Assembly: GCA_025454185.1 (NCBI GenBank)
Contig: JALOOY010000055.1
Coordinates: forward strand, 1-7,913
Source: Thermodesulfobacteriota bacterium
GTDB taxonomy: Bacteria > Desulfobacterota > RBG-13-43-22
Length of the DNA: 7,913 nt
Direction: 5' to 3'
Part shown: piece after piece, positions 1-5,410 of the stretch
Numbering within the stretch: position 1 is the first letter of the stretch
Layout of the letters: each line of letters starts with the position of its first letter
Program-made: the position numbers and the translations under genes
Notes under the pieces: generated by a model
What the model saw: only the letters and a program-made list of their open reading frames with translations
Database searches by the model: none
What the model was told of the DNA's origin: nothing

Positions 1-236
1 AAAAGCTGAACCAGGCTAAAGGGCCGGTCACCTTTTTGATACCCACCCGGGGCTGGTCCACGGCGGACGCCCCGGACAGCCCGGCCTATGATCCGGCGGA
101 GGACCAGGCTTTTACCGACACCCTCCGGCAAAAATGTCGGCCCGAAATCACCATTCAGACGGTGAAAGTTTATTTGAATGACACGGCCTTCGCTGAGGTC
201 GTGGTAAAGGCCCTGACGGGGCTGTTGCAGGGCTGA
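1..236 (+). CDS. UPF0261/Tm-1-like ATP-binding domain protein, C-terminal fragment (5' end outside window)
   Basis: The reading frame is open from the left edge (first full codon at base 3) to TGA at 234-236, giving about 77 residues. The piece matches the end of the UPF0261/Tm-1-like family: a GPVTFLIPTRGW segment, then an acidic linker with a YDP motif, then 'LNDTAFAEVVVKAL'. The complete paralogue at 1908-3146 ends the same way (GPVALLLPAKGF ... FFD ... VNDPLFAEEVLKAF), and this internal match is the main evidence. The tomato Tm-1 protein of this family binds nucleotide and blocks tobamovirus replication; the bacterial members have no settled function. No plausible start lies in the window, so a start such as the TTG at 36 should not be used. 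It is followed by 46 bases and then the Nudix gene. Family call fairly sure; function unknown. Confidence 0.8.
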   Translation, partial: KLNQAKGPVTFLIPTRGWSTADAPDSPAYDPAEDQAFTDTLRQKCRPEITIQTVKVYLNDTAFAEVVVKALTGLLQG

Positions 237-282
237 GGATGCAGCGGTTCGAAGTCTCCATTACTCCCCGGATGTTGTTTTT

Positions 283-840
283 ATGAAACCCCTTCGCCCC
301 TGGCCCTTGATCGCCACCCGGACCCTCGGTTCCTACCGGGTTTTCAACCTGCGGGCCAATCAGTCGCAAGATCCACGCTCCGGAAAGGTCCATGAGTTTT
401 ATGCCATCGACAGCGTGGACTGGGTGCATGTCCTACCCGTGACCGGTGCGGGCGAGGTGGTGATGATCCGCCAGTTCCGCCACGGCATTCAGGATGTCAC
501 ACTGGAGATACCCGGCGGACTGGTTGATCCCGGTTTCACCCCGGAGGAAGCGGCCCGCAAGGAGCTTTTGGAGGAGACCGGATACCGGGCCGAGGAGTTG
601 ATTCCTTTGGGTTGGGTCCATCCCCAGCCGGCGGTATTTTCCAACCGCTGCTTCGCTTTCCTGGCCCCCCGGGTGATTCCCGGGGGGATGACGGCGCTGG
701 AAGATACGGAGGACATCGCAATAAGCCTGGTTCACCCGGATTCCCTCCCGAACTATGTCCGGGAGGGAAGGATCACCAACGCCATGGTTTTGATTACCTT
801 TTATTTGTATGAATTGTGGCGGAGCGGGGGCTCACGATGA
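283..840 (+). CDS. Nudix hydrolase (ADP-ribose pyrophosphatase-like), variant Nudix box
   Basis: A 185-residue protein with one Nudix fold. Nudix enzymes cleave a nucleoside or other diphosphate linked to another group, using Mg2+ held by the glutamates of the Nudix box. The box lies at residues 79-101: G79-x5-F85-x7-K93-E94-L-L-E97-E98-T-G100-Y101. The metal-binding glutamates (E94, E97, E98) are kept. The first conserved Glu is Phe85, and the Arg of the REUxEE core is Lys93. The preceding 'LEIPGG' (74-79) and following 'HPQPAVFSNRCFAFLA' are typical of the ADP-ribose pyrophosphatase-like branch. The ATG at 283 has only a weak ribosome site, but the N-terminal beta strands fit the family. 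Its stop overlaps the next start (ATGA, 837-840), so the two are probably translationally coupled. Sitting beside UbiX and an LpdD-like gene, it may act on a prenyl diphosphate, but that is inference; ADP-ribose or a nucleotide sugar is the default guess. Confidence 0.9.
   Translation: MKPLRPWPLIATRTLGSYRVFNLRANQSQDPRSGKVHEFYAIDSVDWVHVLPVTGAGEVVMIRQFRHGIQDVTLEIPGGLVDPGFTPEEAARKELLEETGYRAEELIPLGWVHPQPAVFSNRCFAFLAPRVIPGGMTALEDTEDIAISLVHPDSLPNYVREGRITNAMVLITFYLYELWRSGGSR
665..687 (+). other. Perfect 9-bp GC hairpin inside the Nudix gene
   Basis: CCCCCCGGG (665-673) pairs perfectly with CCCGGGGGG (679-687) around the 5-base loop TGATT. All 18 stem bases are G or C. It lies within codons for the A-P-R-V-I-P-G-G segment, has no following T-run and so is not an intrinsic terminator. 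It may be a codon-choice accident or an mRNA structure. Confidence 0.6.
741..769 (+). other. Perfect 10-bp hairpin near the 3' end of the Nudix gene
   Basis: TTCCCTCCCG (741-750) pairs with CGGGAGGGAA (760-769) around a 9-base loop. It lies about 70 bases before the ATGA overlap with the LpdD-like gene. There is no T-run after it, so termination is unlikely. An effect on mRNA stability or on the downstream start is possible but unproven. Confidence 0.55.
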
Positions 841-1259
841 AGCGGTTTGTCGTTGCCGTTCAAGAAGGGCGCTTTAGACTGGAAGCCCTGGGGGCCTCCA
901 TCGGGCCGGATCTCCTGGTGGCCGTCTGGGGCGGGACCCATCCCCACATCGGGGCCGTGGCCCTGGCCCTGCCCCGGCCCAGCCTGCAAAACAAAAAAAA
1001 GACCAGCGCCACCTCTTCGGTCTTGACCCTGCTCGGTCACAAGGAGGATGTAACCGCCAAGATGGTCTCCGAGGCCCTGGCCGCAACCCTGAAGCAAAAC
1101 GTGGTGGTGACCGCCGGGATCCATTGGGACAATTTGGGGCCGGAAGATATCGGGGCGATCAACGAATTGACAAAGCGCCTGATTGCCAAGATCGTCGATA
1201 AGGCGGAGGCCCCCTCAGCCCGACCCTCTCCCCCCCGGTGGGGTAAGGGGAGTAATTAG
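837..1259 (+). CDS. LpdD-like protein (putative prenylated-flavin chaperone for a UbiD-type decarboxylase)
   Basis: A 140-residue soluble protein, no membrane segment. The core (residues 1-120) has a run resembling the family now annotated as prenylated flavin chaperone LpdD, named for the small subunit encoded with gallate decarboxylase in Lactiplantibacillus: 'GGTHPHIGAVALALPRPS', then 'SATSSVLTLLGHKED', then 'VVTAGIHWDNL'. I recognise this pattern from memory and could not search it. The family is thought to help load or mature prFMN in the UbiD-type catalytic subunit. The UbiX gene 75 bases downstream strongly supports the call. The start at ATG 837 gives an ATGA overlap with the Nudix stop; an upstream in-frame GTG at 816 is less likely. 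The last about 17 residues (rich in Pro, Ser and Arg) come from GC-rich DNA just before the heptamer repeat, and the TAG stop (1257-1259) lies within the first repeat unit, so the tail is probably not part of the ancestral protein. No UbiD gene is visible in the window. Confidence 0.72.
   Translation: MKRFVVAVQEGRFRLEALGASIGPDLLVAVWGGTHPHIGAVALALPRPSLQNKKKTSATSSVLTLLGHKEDVTAKMVSEALAATLKQNVVVTAGIHWDNLGPEDIGAINELTKRLIAKIVDKAEAPSARPSPPRWGKGSN
1228..1252 (+). other. GC-rich imperfect inverted repeat at the 3' end of the LpdD-like gene
   Basis: CTCCCC (1228-1233) can pair with GGGGAG (1247-1252) around a 13-base loop that itself holds CCCGG and GGGG. It lies inside the last codons of the LpdD-like gene, directly before the AT-rich heptamer tract. 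No T-run follows, so it is not scored as a terminator. It looks like part of a small inserted repeat. Confidence 0.4.
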
Positions 1260-1316
1260 CAATTAACAATTAGCAATTAACAATTAATAATTGACAATTG
1301 ATTATTGATAATTCGT
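1254..1316 (+). repeat. Tandem heptamer repeat, consensus AATTRRY, nine units
   Basis: Nine back-to-back 7-base units fill the gap between the LpdD-like gene and ubiX: AATTAGC, AATTAAC, AATTAGC, AATTAAC, AATTAAT, AATTGAC, AATTGAT, TATTGAT, AATTCGT. The first four form two exact 14-base copies; the last two units are degenerate. Strongly AT-rich in a GC-rich window. The first unit carries the TAG stop of the upstream gene. Such tracts can change copy number by slippage; any effect on ubiX expression is speculation. Confidence 0.9.
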
Positions 1317-1334
1317 CTGGGATAAAAAACCATC

Positions 1335-1904
1335 ATGCCCAATCCAGGAATGATCATCGGCATCTCCGGGGCCTCCGGGGCCATTTACGGCATCCGTCTG
1401 CTGGAAACGCTGCGGACTATGCAGGTCGACACCCATCTGATCCTGAGCAGTGCAGCCGAGCGGACCATCGGACTGGAGACGGATTACAGCGTCGATCAGG
1501 TGCGACAACTGGCGACCGTCTGTTACGAGCTCGACGATATCGCCGCCCCCGTCTCCAGCGGTTCCTTTAAAGGAATACGGGGCATGGTCATCCTGCCCTG
1601 TTCCATCAAGACCCTGTCGGCCCTGGCCAATTCCTTCAATGTGAACATTTTGATCCGGGCCGCCGACGTGACCCTGAAAGAGCGGCGAAAACTGGTGGTG
1701 GCCGTACGGGAAACGCCCCTGCACCGCGGGCACCTGGAATTGATGATGCGGCTCACCGACATGGGGGCCATCCTCTTTCCGCCGGTACCGGCCTTTTACC
1801 ACCGCCCGGAGACGCTGGAAGACATCGTCCGCCACACCATCGGAAAAATTTTGGACCTTTTCGACCTGGAAGTCCCCAACTTTAAACGCTGGTCCGGAGT
1901 GTAA
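1335..1904 (+). CDS. ubiX: UbiX-family flavin prenyltransferase
   Basis: A 189-residue cytosolic flavoprotein, the usual UbiX/Pad1 size. UbiX joins a dimethylallyl group from dimethylallyl monophosphate to FMN, forming prenylated FMN (prFMN), the cofactor of UbiD-type (de)carboxylases. Motifs seen: 'IIGISGASGAIYG' (7-19, FMN-binding loop), 'SSGSF' (74-78), PCS (88-90), 'RAADVTLKERR' (108-118), 'RETPL' (125-129), 'PAFY' (152-155), and Trp186 near the C terminus. R108, K115, R125, E126, Y155 and W186 keep the spacing of the active-site residues I recall for Pseudomonas aeruginosa UbiX (R122, K129, R139, E140, Y169, W200), so the enzyme should be active. The canonical 'DN' before LI is 'VN' here. 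The ATG at 1335 is chosen; Met6 (1350) is too close to the Rossmann loop. It is 3 bases upstream of the UPF0261 gene and follows the heptamer repeat. In this anaerobic aromatic setting it may serve a phenol or hydroxybenzoate UbiD enzyme and not ubiquinone synthesis. Confidence 0.95.
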   Translation: MPNPGMIIGISGASGAIYGIRLLETLRTMQVDTHLILSSAAERTIGLETDYSVDQVRQLATVCYELDDIAAPVSSGSFKGIRGMVILPCSIKTLSALANSFNVNILIRAADVTLKERRKLVVAVRETPLHRGHLELMMRLTDMGAILFPPVPAFYHRPETLEDIVRHTIGKILDLFDLEVPNFKRWSGV

Positions 1905-1907
1905 ACC

Positions 1908-3146
1908 ATGAAAAAGCAATCCGCAAAGCCCACCGTGGCCGTTCTGGCCACCCTGGATACCAAGGGCAATGAAGTGGCTTTTTTGAAGGAACGGCTGCTG
2001 GAGGCCGGCGTGAAGGTCCTCCTGGTCGATGGGGGGATATTGGGGAGCGGCACCATCCCGGCCGACATCCCGGCCGGGACCCTGGCCCGCAAGGCCGGCA
2101 GCTCCCTGAACAACCTGCGCCGGCTGGGTCATGAAGGAAAGGCCATGGGCATCATGATCCAGGGGGCGGTCAAGGCCGTCCAGGAACTCTACCGCCAGGG
2201 GGCAGTCCAGGGCCTGATCGGACTGGGCGGTTCCATGGGCACCACCCTCGGTACGGGCGTCATGCGCTCCCTGCCTTTCGGTTTTCCCAAGCTCATGGTT
2301 TCCACCATGGCCTCCCGGGATACCCGGCCCTTTGTGGGCAGCAAGGATATCCTCATGTACCATTCGGTGGTGGACCTGGTGGGGCTCAATCGCATGAGCC
2401 GGCAGGTCCTGTCCCGGGCCGCCGGTGCCATTGCCGGCATGGTGCGCCTGGCCGCCACGGACGGGAAGGCCGCCGTGGCGCCCCTGGTGGCCGTGAGTAC
2501 CCTGGGTACCACCGAAGCCTGCATCCGTCATTTCCGGGCCGAATTGGAAAGGGCCGGCTGGGAACTGGCCGTATTTCACACCGTGGGCGCCGGCGGACAG
2601 GCCCTGGAGGATCTGGTGGCCGAAGGAATCCCGCAGGCCGTCATCGAGGTTTCTCTGCATGAACTGGTGGACCACCTGTTCAAAGGGTCCTACGACGCCG
2701 GCCCTCACCGACTGGAAGGGGCGCTGAGCAGGGGCCTGCCGACGGTCCTTGTGCCGGGCAATGTCGATTTCATCGTTACCGGCCCCCCGGAAACGCTGCC
2801 TTCCCGCTATAAGAACCGCCCCATTCACGTGCATAACGCGGCCATCTGCGTGGTGCGCACCAGCGCCCCGGAGATGAAACGCCTGGCTGGCGTGGTAGCG
2901 GATAAATTGCGGTCGGCTGCCGGACCGGTGGCCCTGCTCCTGCCCGCCAAAGGTTTTTCGGTCTTCGACAGTCCGGGCAAGCCCTTTTTTGACCTGGCCA
3001 TCGACCGGGTGTTCATAGAGGCCGTTAAGAAAATGGTTCCGAAAGGGGTGCTGGTCAAGGAAGTTCCGGCCCATGTGAACGATCCGCTTTTTGCCGAGGA
3101 GGTGCTGAAGGCTTTCCTGGAGATAACCGCGGGCCTGGGCCGTTGA
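1908..3146 (+). CDS. UPF0261/Tm-1-like ATP-binding domain protein, complete
   Basis: A 412-residue protein, normal length for UPF0261. The N-terminal half (about residues 7-190) is the Tm-1-like nucleotide-binding domain: 'VAVLATLDTKGNEVAFLKE', 'LVDGGILG', then a glycine-rich 'GLGGSMGTTLGTGVMRSLP' with 'FPKLMVSTMASRDT'. The second half carries 'FHTVGAGGQALEDLV', 'SLHELVDHLFKGSYDAGPHR', 'VLVPGNVDFIVTGPPE' and the end motif 'VNDPLFAEEVLKAF'. No signal peptide or membrane segment. The biochemical role in bacteria is not established; nucleotide-dependent ligase or hydrolase activity would be speculation. The ATG is 3 bases after the ubiX stop, so it is very likely in the same transcript. A second member of the family ends at 236, so the Nudix-LpdD-UbiX genes are bracketed by two paralogues, which suggests a role in the same process. 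Confidence 0.92.
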   Translation: MKKQSAKPTVAVLATLDTKGNEVAFLKERLLEAGVKVLLVDGGILGSGTIPADIPAGTLARKAGSSLNNLRRLGHEGKAMGIMIQGAVKAVQELYRQGAVQGLIGLGGSMGTTLGTGVMRSLPFGFPKLMVSTMASRDTRPFVGSKDILMYHSVVDLVGLNRMSRQVLSRAAGAIAGMVRLAATDGKAAVAPLVAVSTLGTTEACIRHFRAELERAGWELAVFHTVGAGGQALEDLVAEGIPQAVIEVSLHELVDHLFKGSYDAGPHRLEGALSRGLPTVLVPGNVDFIVTGPPETLPSRYKNRPIHVHNAAICVVRTSAPEMKRLAGVVADKLRSAAGPVALLLPAKGFSVFDSPGKPFFDLAIDRVFIEAVKKMVPKGVLVKEVPAHVNDPLFAEEVLKAFLEITAGLGR

Positions 3147-3182
3147 ACGAGATCGGGTATATTTACGGTCAAAGAGAAGTTG

Positions 3183-3797
3183 ATGACGGGTTCACTGGAT
3201 AGTTGGGAGCAGTGGCTCTTGAAGCAGGCCGAGCCTCATCTGCGGCGAGGTAGGCCGGATGACTGGGACCATACGCTCCGGGCCCTGCGTTACGGACGGG
3301 CCTTGTTGCAGGAGGAAAAGGGAGACGCGGAAATTGTTATCACCACCCTGGCCCTCCATGATATGGGCTGGAGCCGGGTCGATTATACGGATTTCGTCGA
3401 GGCCCCGCCGGAAAAGAAAAAGGAAACCCGGAGTCTGAAGGAGCACATGGTCCAGGGGGCGCTGCTGGCCCGGGAAATACTGGATACAACGCCTTTCCCG
3501 GGGGACCGGAAAGAGCGGGTCCTGCAGATCATCGCCTGCCATGATGAGCCCGAGGCCGTGCTGGCCCTGGCCGAGCCGGAGGCCCTGCTGGTCATGGAGG
3601 CGGACCGGCTGGACCGTTTCGGACCGGAAAGCCAGGCCCGTTACCGGAAGATGTTCGGCGAAAATTATCTGCGGGAAGGGCGGTCGTTTCTTCTGGAAGG
3701 GGCGAAGCTCTGGTTCCGGACGCCCACGGCCAAGCGGATATTGCAGGAGATGCTGGGCCAGGCCGAAAAATCCGGCGCCGGTTCAGCGGGCAATTGA
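3183..3797 (+). CDS. HD-domain metal-dependent phosphohydrolase-like protein
   Basis: A 204-residue soluble protein. The HD superfamily uses conserved His and Asp residues to hold metal ions and usually hydrolyses phosphate esters. Candidate ligands are in the right order: H30 ('DWDHTLRALRYG'), H59-D60 ('LALHDMGW'), H88 ('KEHMVQGA'), H120-D121 ('IIACHDE') and D141 ('EADRLDRFG'). The start is taken as ATG 3183, about 4 bases after a purine-rich AGAGAAG stretch; a TTG directly before it is also in frame. The stop is one base before the ThiS-like start, so the two are tightly linked. The substrate is unknown; the family includes nucleotidases, (p)ppGpp hydrolases and others, and nothing in the sequence picks one. 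The HD fold is confident, the role in this cluster is not. Confidence 0.87.
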   Translation: MTGSLDSWEQWLLKQAEPHLRRGRPDDWDHTLRALRYGRALLQEEKGDAEIVITTLALHDMGWSRVDYTDFVEAPPEKKKETRSLKEHMVQGALLAREILDTTPFPGDRKERVLQIIACHDEPEAVLALAEPEALLVMEADRLDRFGPESQARYRKMFGENYLREGRSFLLEGAKLWFRTPTAKRILQEMLGQAEKSGAGSAGN

Positions 3798-3798
3798 T

Positions 3799-3999
3799 AT
3801 GCGATTGATTATAAACGGTTTTCCCGAGGAAGTTCCCGAACACAGCACGGTGGCCGATATCATCGACGGCAATCAGGAATTCGAAGTGCACATGATTGCG
3901 GAATTGAATCACCGTTTTGTGCACCAAAACGATTATACGACTACCGTCCTGAAGGAAGGGGATATCCTGGAGCTGATCCATGCAGCCTTCGGAGGATAA
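3799..3999 (+). CDS. ThiS/MoaD-like sulfur carrier protein
   Basis: A 66-residue beta-grasp protein, normal ThiS size. It begins 'MRLIINGFPEEVPEHSTVAD' and ends 'LKEGDILELIHAAFGG'. The C-terminal Gly-Gly, required for adenylation and thiocarboxylate formation, is the last two codons (GGA GGA) before TAA. ThiS proteins donate sulfur in thiazole synthesis, and MoaD proteins do so in molybdopterin synthesis. Sequence alone, with 'ELN' and 'VLKEGD', leans to the ThiS-like side. No thiazole genes are nearby, but a molybdenum enzyme operon lies 500 bases downstream, so a role in cofactor sulfur supply for that enzyme is possible (inference). ATG 3799 lies one base after the HD gene stop; starts further upstream in this frame would run through the HD gene and are rejected. 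Confidence 0.85.
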   Translation: MRLIINGFPEEVPEHSTVADIIDGNQEFEVHMIAELNHRFVHQNDYTTTVLKEGDILELIHAAFGG

Positions 4000-4384
4000 A
4001 TCCGAAACTCGGATTTCGAGTTTAACCGCCATGGCCCTCGTGATCGACTTCAACGACATCCTCCGCGCCACCCTCGATGACGCCTGCGGCAACGAGGGTT
4101 ACATCGGTATTTCCCCGAATGGCGATCGGTATCACGTAGTGGTGCCGGTGGACCGGCAGATTGCCCGGGGGATCAAGGCCGGTAACCGTCCCCTTGACGG
4201 GACCCCTTTCGGGGGGTATAAAGGGTGGCGTTATTTCTGTTGCGGCACCTTCCCGCTTCCGGAGCCGTATGCGCTGGAAAAGGTTCAGGTCTGCCGGATA
4301 AAGCAAGCTGAGGAGAACGCCCTGATTCTGAAAAGCTGGGCCGCCGGGTTGAAGCTGGCGGTGGAGATCGTTAACGGGCCATGA
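3980..4384 (+). CDS. Small protein of unknown family
   Basis: I do not recognise this family. From ATG 3980 it is 134 residues, with no signal peptide or membrane segment. Visible features: 'DACGNEGYIGISPNGDRYHV', a Gly/Arg-rich middle ('GTPFGGYKGWRYF'), a Cys-Cys pair right after it (FCCG), and a C-terminal helix ending 'LKLAVEIVNGP'. Cysteines are few (four), so a metal site is possible but not shown. ATG 3980 has a GGAG site at 3969-3972 with 7-base spacing and overlaps the ThiS-like gene by 20 bases. An alternative is ATG 4031 (117 residues, starting MALVIDFND), which would leave the hairpin repeat at 3998-4023 between genes. Residues 7-15 of the longer form are encoded by that repeat, which argues for the later start; the ribosome site argues for the earlier one. 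Confidence 0.7.
   Translation: MQPSEDKSETRISSLTAMALVIDFNDILRATLDDACGNEGYIGISPNGDRYHVVVPVDRQIARGIKAGNRPLDGTPFGGYKGWRYFCCGTFPLPEPYALEKVQVCRIKQAEENALILKSWAAGLKLAVEIVNGP
3998..4023 (+). repeat. Two overlapping, mutually exclusive 7-bp hairpins
   Basis: AAATCCG (3998-4004) pairs with CGGATTT (4010-4016) around AAACT. The same bases can instead form AAACTCG (4005-4011) with CGAGTTT (4017-4023) around GATTT. Both stems are perfect, but they share 4005-4016, so only one can form at a time. The structure begins in the ThiS-like stop codon and lies just before the alternative start at 4031. It could be a small repeat element or an RNA switch-like fold; no T-run follows. Confidence 0.65.
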
Positions 4385-4425
4385 GAAATAATTACCATAT
4401 TTGAGAATTTTGTTGGAACTTAGGC

Positions 4426-4479
4426 TGGAGTATTGGAGTAATTTAGTGGTGGAGTAATGGTCTTAAAACCAATACTCCA
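4426..4479 (+). repeat. 8-base-period TGGAGTA repeats with inverted copy upstream of the Mo-hydroxylase operon
   Basis: TGGAGTA occurs at 4426, 4434 and 4450 (spacings 8 and 16), with a degenerate unit between. An inverted copy, TACTCCA, is at 4473-4479. GGAGTATTGG (4427-4436) is exactly complementary to CCAATACTCC (4469-4478), so a 10-bp stem with a 32-base loop can form. It lies in the 125-base gap (4385-4509) before the FAD-subunit gene, the longest gene-free stretch in the window, where the operon promoter would be expected. It could be an operator or an inert intergenic repeat. I could not pick a convincing -35/-10 pair in this gap. Confidence 0.7.
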
Positions 4480-4498
4480 ATCACATTTCGCAAGTTTT

Positions 4499-4505
4499 AG
4501 GAGGT
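4499..4505 (+). promoter_or_regulatory. Strong Shine-Dalgarno for the FAD-subunit gene
   Basis: AGGAGGT, an almost full anti-16S match, ends 4 bases before the ATG at 4510. It fixes that start and is clearly stronger than the ribosome sites seen for the genes to its left, fitting the first gene of a separately controlled operon. Confidence 0.85.
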
Positions 4506-4509
4506 AATA

Positions 4510-5400
4510 ATGCTGTTACCCAAATTTGATTACCAGGCCCCCAAGAGTCTGCGGGAGGCCTGCGCGCTGCTGGATGAGTTCGGGGCCAAAGCCAGACTGT
4601 TGGCCGGCGGAACGGATCTGCTGGTCAACCTGAAGCACAAAAAATTGGCTCCCGAACAGGTCATCAGCCTGAACAGGATCAAAGGTCTGGATGAGGCGGC
4701 GGCCAAGAAAGGTAAAGGGATCTCCATCGGGCCCCTGGCCACGGCCGCCTATCTGGCCGAAAACGAACTGGCCCAGGGCCCCCTGCAGGTCCTGGCCGAG
4801 GGCGCCGGCCGGATCGGTTCCCCTTTGATTCGTAACCGGGCTACCATCGGCGGGAACATCGTTACGGCCCGCCCGGCCTCGGACCTGGCTCCGCCGCTGC
4901 TGGTCCTGGGCGCCCTGCTGATCCTCAAGGGAAAGGACGGGGAGCGGGAACTGCCTGTGGAGAAGTTTTTCAAGGGTCCCGGCAAGACCTCCATCAAGCC
5001 CAAGGAAATCCTTTCCCGCATCTTCATCCCCGAACCGGACGGGCCCGGTGCCGGGGCCTATCTGAAGCTGGGGTCCCGCAAGGCCCTGGAAATCTCCCTG
5101 GTCAATGTGGCCTCGTTTATCGAAGTGGGAGCGGACCTTTCGATCAAGCAGGCCCGCATCGCCTTGGGGGCCGTGGCTCCCGTACCGGTCCGGGCCAAAA
5201 CGGCGGAAAAGTTCCTCAAAGGGAAAAAGCCCCAGGGCGAAAACGACCCGCTCTTCCGGGAGGCGGCCCGGGCTGCCGTGCAGGACGCCAGCCCGATCAC
5301 CGACCACCGTGGTTCAGCGGAATACCGGCAGGCCCTGATCGAGATCCTGACCGCCCGGACCCTGCAATCGGCCTACAGCCGGATCATGAAAAAAGTGTAG
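4510..5400 (+). CDS. FAD-binding subunit of a xanthine dehydrogenase/4-hydroxybenzoyl-CoA reductase-family enzyme
   Basis: A 296-residue medium subunit (CoxM/HcrB/FAD-binding PCMH type). It carries electrons between an outside partner and the iron-sulfur subunit. FAD-binding motifs are clear: 'LLAGGTDLLVNLK' (30-42) and 'SPLIRNRATIGGNI' (104-117), followed by 'ARPASDLAPPLL' (120-131). The C-terminal CO-dehydrogenase flavoprotein domain holds 'SLVNVASFIEV', 'ARIALGAVAPVPVRA' and 'SAEYRQAL'. Oddity: the classical 4-hydroxybenzoyl-CoA reductase beta subunit has an extra loop of about 40 residues with four cysteines binding a [4Fe-4S] cluster, placed after the GGN motif. Here GGN runs straight into the normal core, and the whole protein has one cysteine (Cys18). 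It therefore lacks that cluster and is closer to the general family. The start is fixed by AGGAGGT. It is followed by the iron-sulfur subunit 10 bases later. Confidence 0.93.
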   Translation: MLLPKFDYQAPKSLREACALLDEFGAKARLLAGGTDLLVNLKHKKLAPEQVISLNRIKGLDEAAAKKGKGISIGPLATAAYLAENELAQGPLQVLAEGAGRIGSPLIRNRATIGGNIVTARPASDLAPPLLVLGALLILKGKDGERELPVEKFFKGPGKTSIKPKEILSRIFIPEPDGPGAGAYLKLGSRKALEISLVNVASFIEVGADLSIKQARIALGAVAPVPVRAKTAEKFLKGKKPQGENDPLFREAARAAVQDASPITDHRGSAEYRQALIEILTARTLQSAYSRIMKKV

Positions 5401-5410
5401 GAGACGCCCC

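Noticed and set aside
1228..1252. Intrinsic terminator after the LpdD-like gene
   Set aside because: The stem is only 6 bp with a long loop and is followed by AATTAGC units, not a T-run.
1254..1316. CRISPR-like repeat
   Set aside because: Units are 7 bases with no spacers, so this is a simple tandem repeat and not a CRISPR array.
1302..3074. Minus-strand open frame of 590 codons opposite ubiX and the UPF0261 gene
   Set aside because: Its sequence is low in recognisable motifs and rich in His, Gly and Gln, typical of the reverse of GC-rich coding DNA. The plus strand here holds two well-supported genes.
3541..3999. Longer ThiS-like protein starting inside the HD gene
   Set aside because: The extra N-terminal residues are Arg/Trp/Pro-rich out-of-frame translation of the HD gene, and the 66-residue form from 3799 has the exact family length.
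4401..4441. Sigma-70-type promoter with TTGAGA or TTGGAA as -35
   Set aside because: No acceptable -10 box at 16-18 bases from either candidate, so no promoter is called.
4516..5307. Minus-strand open frame of 263 codons opposite the FAD subunit
   Set aside because: Same reason: no motif, and the plus strand is unambiguous.
4510..5400. Naming the FAD subunit hcrB/hbaD
   Set aside because: The [4Fe-4S] cysteine loop that defines the classical reductase beta subunit is absent, so the gene symbol would overstate the evidence.
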